DNA of 31,439 nucleotides, from assembly GCA_027729925.1 (NCBI GenBank), contig JAQCEB010000007.1:1-31439 (forward strand), written 5' to 3'. This stretch comes from Actinomycetota bacterium (GTDB taxonomy: Bacteria > Actinomycetota > Acidimicrobiia > Actinomarinales > Actinomarinaceae). Shown here piece by piece: positions 30,333 through 31,439 of the stretch. Position numbers and translations under genes: made by a program. Each line of letters starts with the position of its first letter. Position 1 is the stretch's first letter. The notes below the pieces were generated by a model. That model made no database searches. It saw nothing but the letters and a program-made list of their open reading frames with translations, and had not been told where the DNA came from.

Positions 30333-31337
30333 GTGGACAGAAAAGTAAAACGCTCTCTTGAAAAATGGTACGAAAATAAATTAATAAATTTAGAAACTTT
30401 CGAAGAAATTAAAAATTTTGAAAATGTACAAGCTCCAATAAAATCAAAATTTGCAAGAATTATTGTTTTGGTTGGAGGGTTATTTTTACTTTCAGGATTG
30501 ATTAGTACTCTACCGATAATCTGGTCAAGTTTAGAGTACTGGGCTCAACTTATATTGTTAATTTCAATAACTGCATTTCTATACTTTTCTGCAATATACA
30601 GTGAAAAATTTGAAAATAAGAAATTTCTAATATTTGATTCAGTGGACAGACTCTCTTCATTTTTATTTTTTATTTCTACGATATCTTTTGCAGCTGTTTT
30701 GGTTTTTTCATTTAATATTTTAACTGAAGCTAATGTATTAAAATTTTCTCAAGAAACCTCACTAATTTTTATTAGTTTGTTAACGAGTATGTATTCTATT
30801 TATTTATATTTCAGAAATAGTGTGTTCTTACAACATATTGCAATGTTTTATTCTATTGCATTTTTCTTAGGTTCAAATATTAATTTATATGCTCCGAACT
30901 TAGAAACTTGGAGTTGGGGAGTTATAGCATTAATAGGTGGAATAATTTGGGGATATAATACTTTTTCAAAATTTCTTAAACCTACATGGACAGGATATTT
31001 TATTTCTTCTTCAACCATTTCAGTTGGTACAGTGGTATTAGTCGAAGATCTTTTATCAAATTATGAAATCTTAGCAATTAGTATTTTAATTTTTGGCTCA
31101 ATAGTTTTTATTTGGCTTAGTATCCAAATTACTGAACAAATATTATTTTTTATCGGAGGATTAGGGCTACTTATTAACTTACCTCGATTAATCAGTGCGA
31201 TTCTTCCAGATAATGTTTGGCCACCACTAATTCTATTACTTATTGGTGCAATCCTTGTAGCTGTTGGATTGTATTTAAATTCAATTAGAGAAAATATAAA
31301 ATTTCAACTAATTAATAAAAATAATGAAGAAGAATAA
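30333..31337 (+). CDS. DUF2157-like multi-pass membrane protein
   Basis: A 334-residue protein with a short charged N-terminal helix (RSLEKWYENKLINLETFEEI) followed by about nine or ten hydrophobic helices spread over residues 40-316 and a charged C-terminal tail. The N terminus resembles DUF2157, whose members begin with a helical W-x-x-x-G-L-I-type segment before many transmembrane helices; function unknown. The start is GTG at 30333 with no Shine-Dalgarno. It is transcribed away from the tRNA cluster. A second small membrane ORF overlaps its end by 14 bases. Confidence 0.75.
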   Translation: MDRKVKRSLEKWYENKLINLETFEEIKNFENVQAPIKSKFARIIVLVGGLFLLSGLISTLPIIWSSLEYWAQLILLISITAFLYFSAIYSEKFENKKFLIFDSVDRLSSFLFFISTISFAAVLVFSFNILTEANVLKFSQETSLIFISLLTSMYSIYLYFRNSVFLQHIAMFYSIAFFLGSNINLYAPNLETWSWGVIALIGGIIWGYNTFSKFLKPTWTGYFISSSTISVGTVVLVEDLLSNYEILAISILIFGSIVFIWLSIQITEQILFFIGGLGLLINLPRLISAILPDNVWPPLILLLIGAILVAVGLYLNSIRENIKFQLINKNNEEE

Positions 31338-31439
31338 ATCACTTCTAGTTTCATTAGTTATTTTTGTAATTTCAGTTTTATTAGTAGTTTCATTTGGAAC
31401 GATTCCACTGCCAGAGTACGAAAGTAAAGTACCTGTTGA
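31324..31439 (+). CDS. Small membrane-anchored protein, 5' part only
   Basis: An ATG at 31324, inside the last codons of the preceding gene, opens a frame to the window edge (38 full codons). The start is MKKNKSLL followed by a hydrophobic segment (about residues 7-27) and PLPEYESKVPV, so it looks like a signal anchor or signal peptide with the rest outside the cytoplasm. DUF2157 genes are often next to GDYXXLXY-type proteins with such an N terminus, but the diagnostic region is not in the window. Not identified. Confidence 0.5.
   Translation, partial: MKKNKSLLVSLVIFVISVLLVVSFGTIPLPEYESKVPV

Noticed and set aside
1..31439. Mobile elements, CRISPR arrays, attachment sites or replication origins
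   Set aside because: No repeats of suitable spacing, transposase or integrase genes, or DnaA-box clusters were seen anywhere in the window.

Overview
The window is a streamlined, A+T-rich bacterial chromosome segment (about one third G+C by eye) carrying almost the whole core translation and transcription gene set as one minus-strand array. The lineage looks actinobacterial. Supporting features are the tRNA-Thr / tRNA-Met / rpmG and tRNA-Trp / secE / nusG arrangement, the short-LID adenylate kinase, the actinobacterial style of RpsD, RpoB and RpoC, and the infA-map-adk-secY order. The low G+C, near-absent spacers and short leaders fit a small-genome free-living marine actinobacterium of the Candidatus Actinomarina type. 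That assignment is inference from content and was not tested by a search.

Reading in the direction of transcription (right to left): a tRNA cluster (Tyr, Thr, Met) leads into rpmG. An ECF sigma factor and an overlapping membrane-anchored zinc-finger anti-sigma factor follow. Next come tRNA-Trp, secE, nusG, rplK, rplA, a structured leader, rplJ, rplL, a short spacer with promoter-like and hairpin signals, rpoB and rpoC. A promoter then leads into rpsL, rpsG, fusA and tuf. A strong intrinsic terminator sits between tuf and rpsJ. The complete S10, spc and alpha clusters follow (rpsJ to rpsD) and rpoA runs off the left edge. At the right end a plus-strand DUF2157-like membrane protein gene diverges from the tRNA cluster and is followed by a truncated small membrane-anchored ORF.

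The genes build ribosomes (30 ribosomal protein genes here), RNA polymerase (beta, beta', start of alpha), the translation factors IF-1, EF-Tu and EF-G, NusG, the SecY/SecE channel, adenylate kinase and methionine aminopeptidase. Most junctions inside S10-spc-alpha are start/stop overlaps (ATGA or TAATG), so translational coupling is likely throughout. Several starts were moved from the longest ORF using Shine-Dalgarno position and family start sites: map, rplF, rplW, fusA, rpoB, nusG and secE. Three genes too short for long-ORF detection (rpmJ, rpmD, rpmG) and the partial rpoA were read directly from the sequence.

The most unusual observations are: a beta' subunit that has lost three of the four ligands of its second zinc site while keeping the first; cysteine-free L36 and S14 in the native operon positions; the sigma/anti-sigma pair in the slot where mycobacteria carry hadABC; and a terminator between tuf and rpsJ with no room for a new promoter. 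I saw no mobile element, CRISPR array or obvious novel multi-gene system. This is mostly a core-genome region with unusual details.
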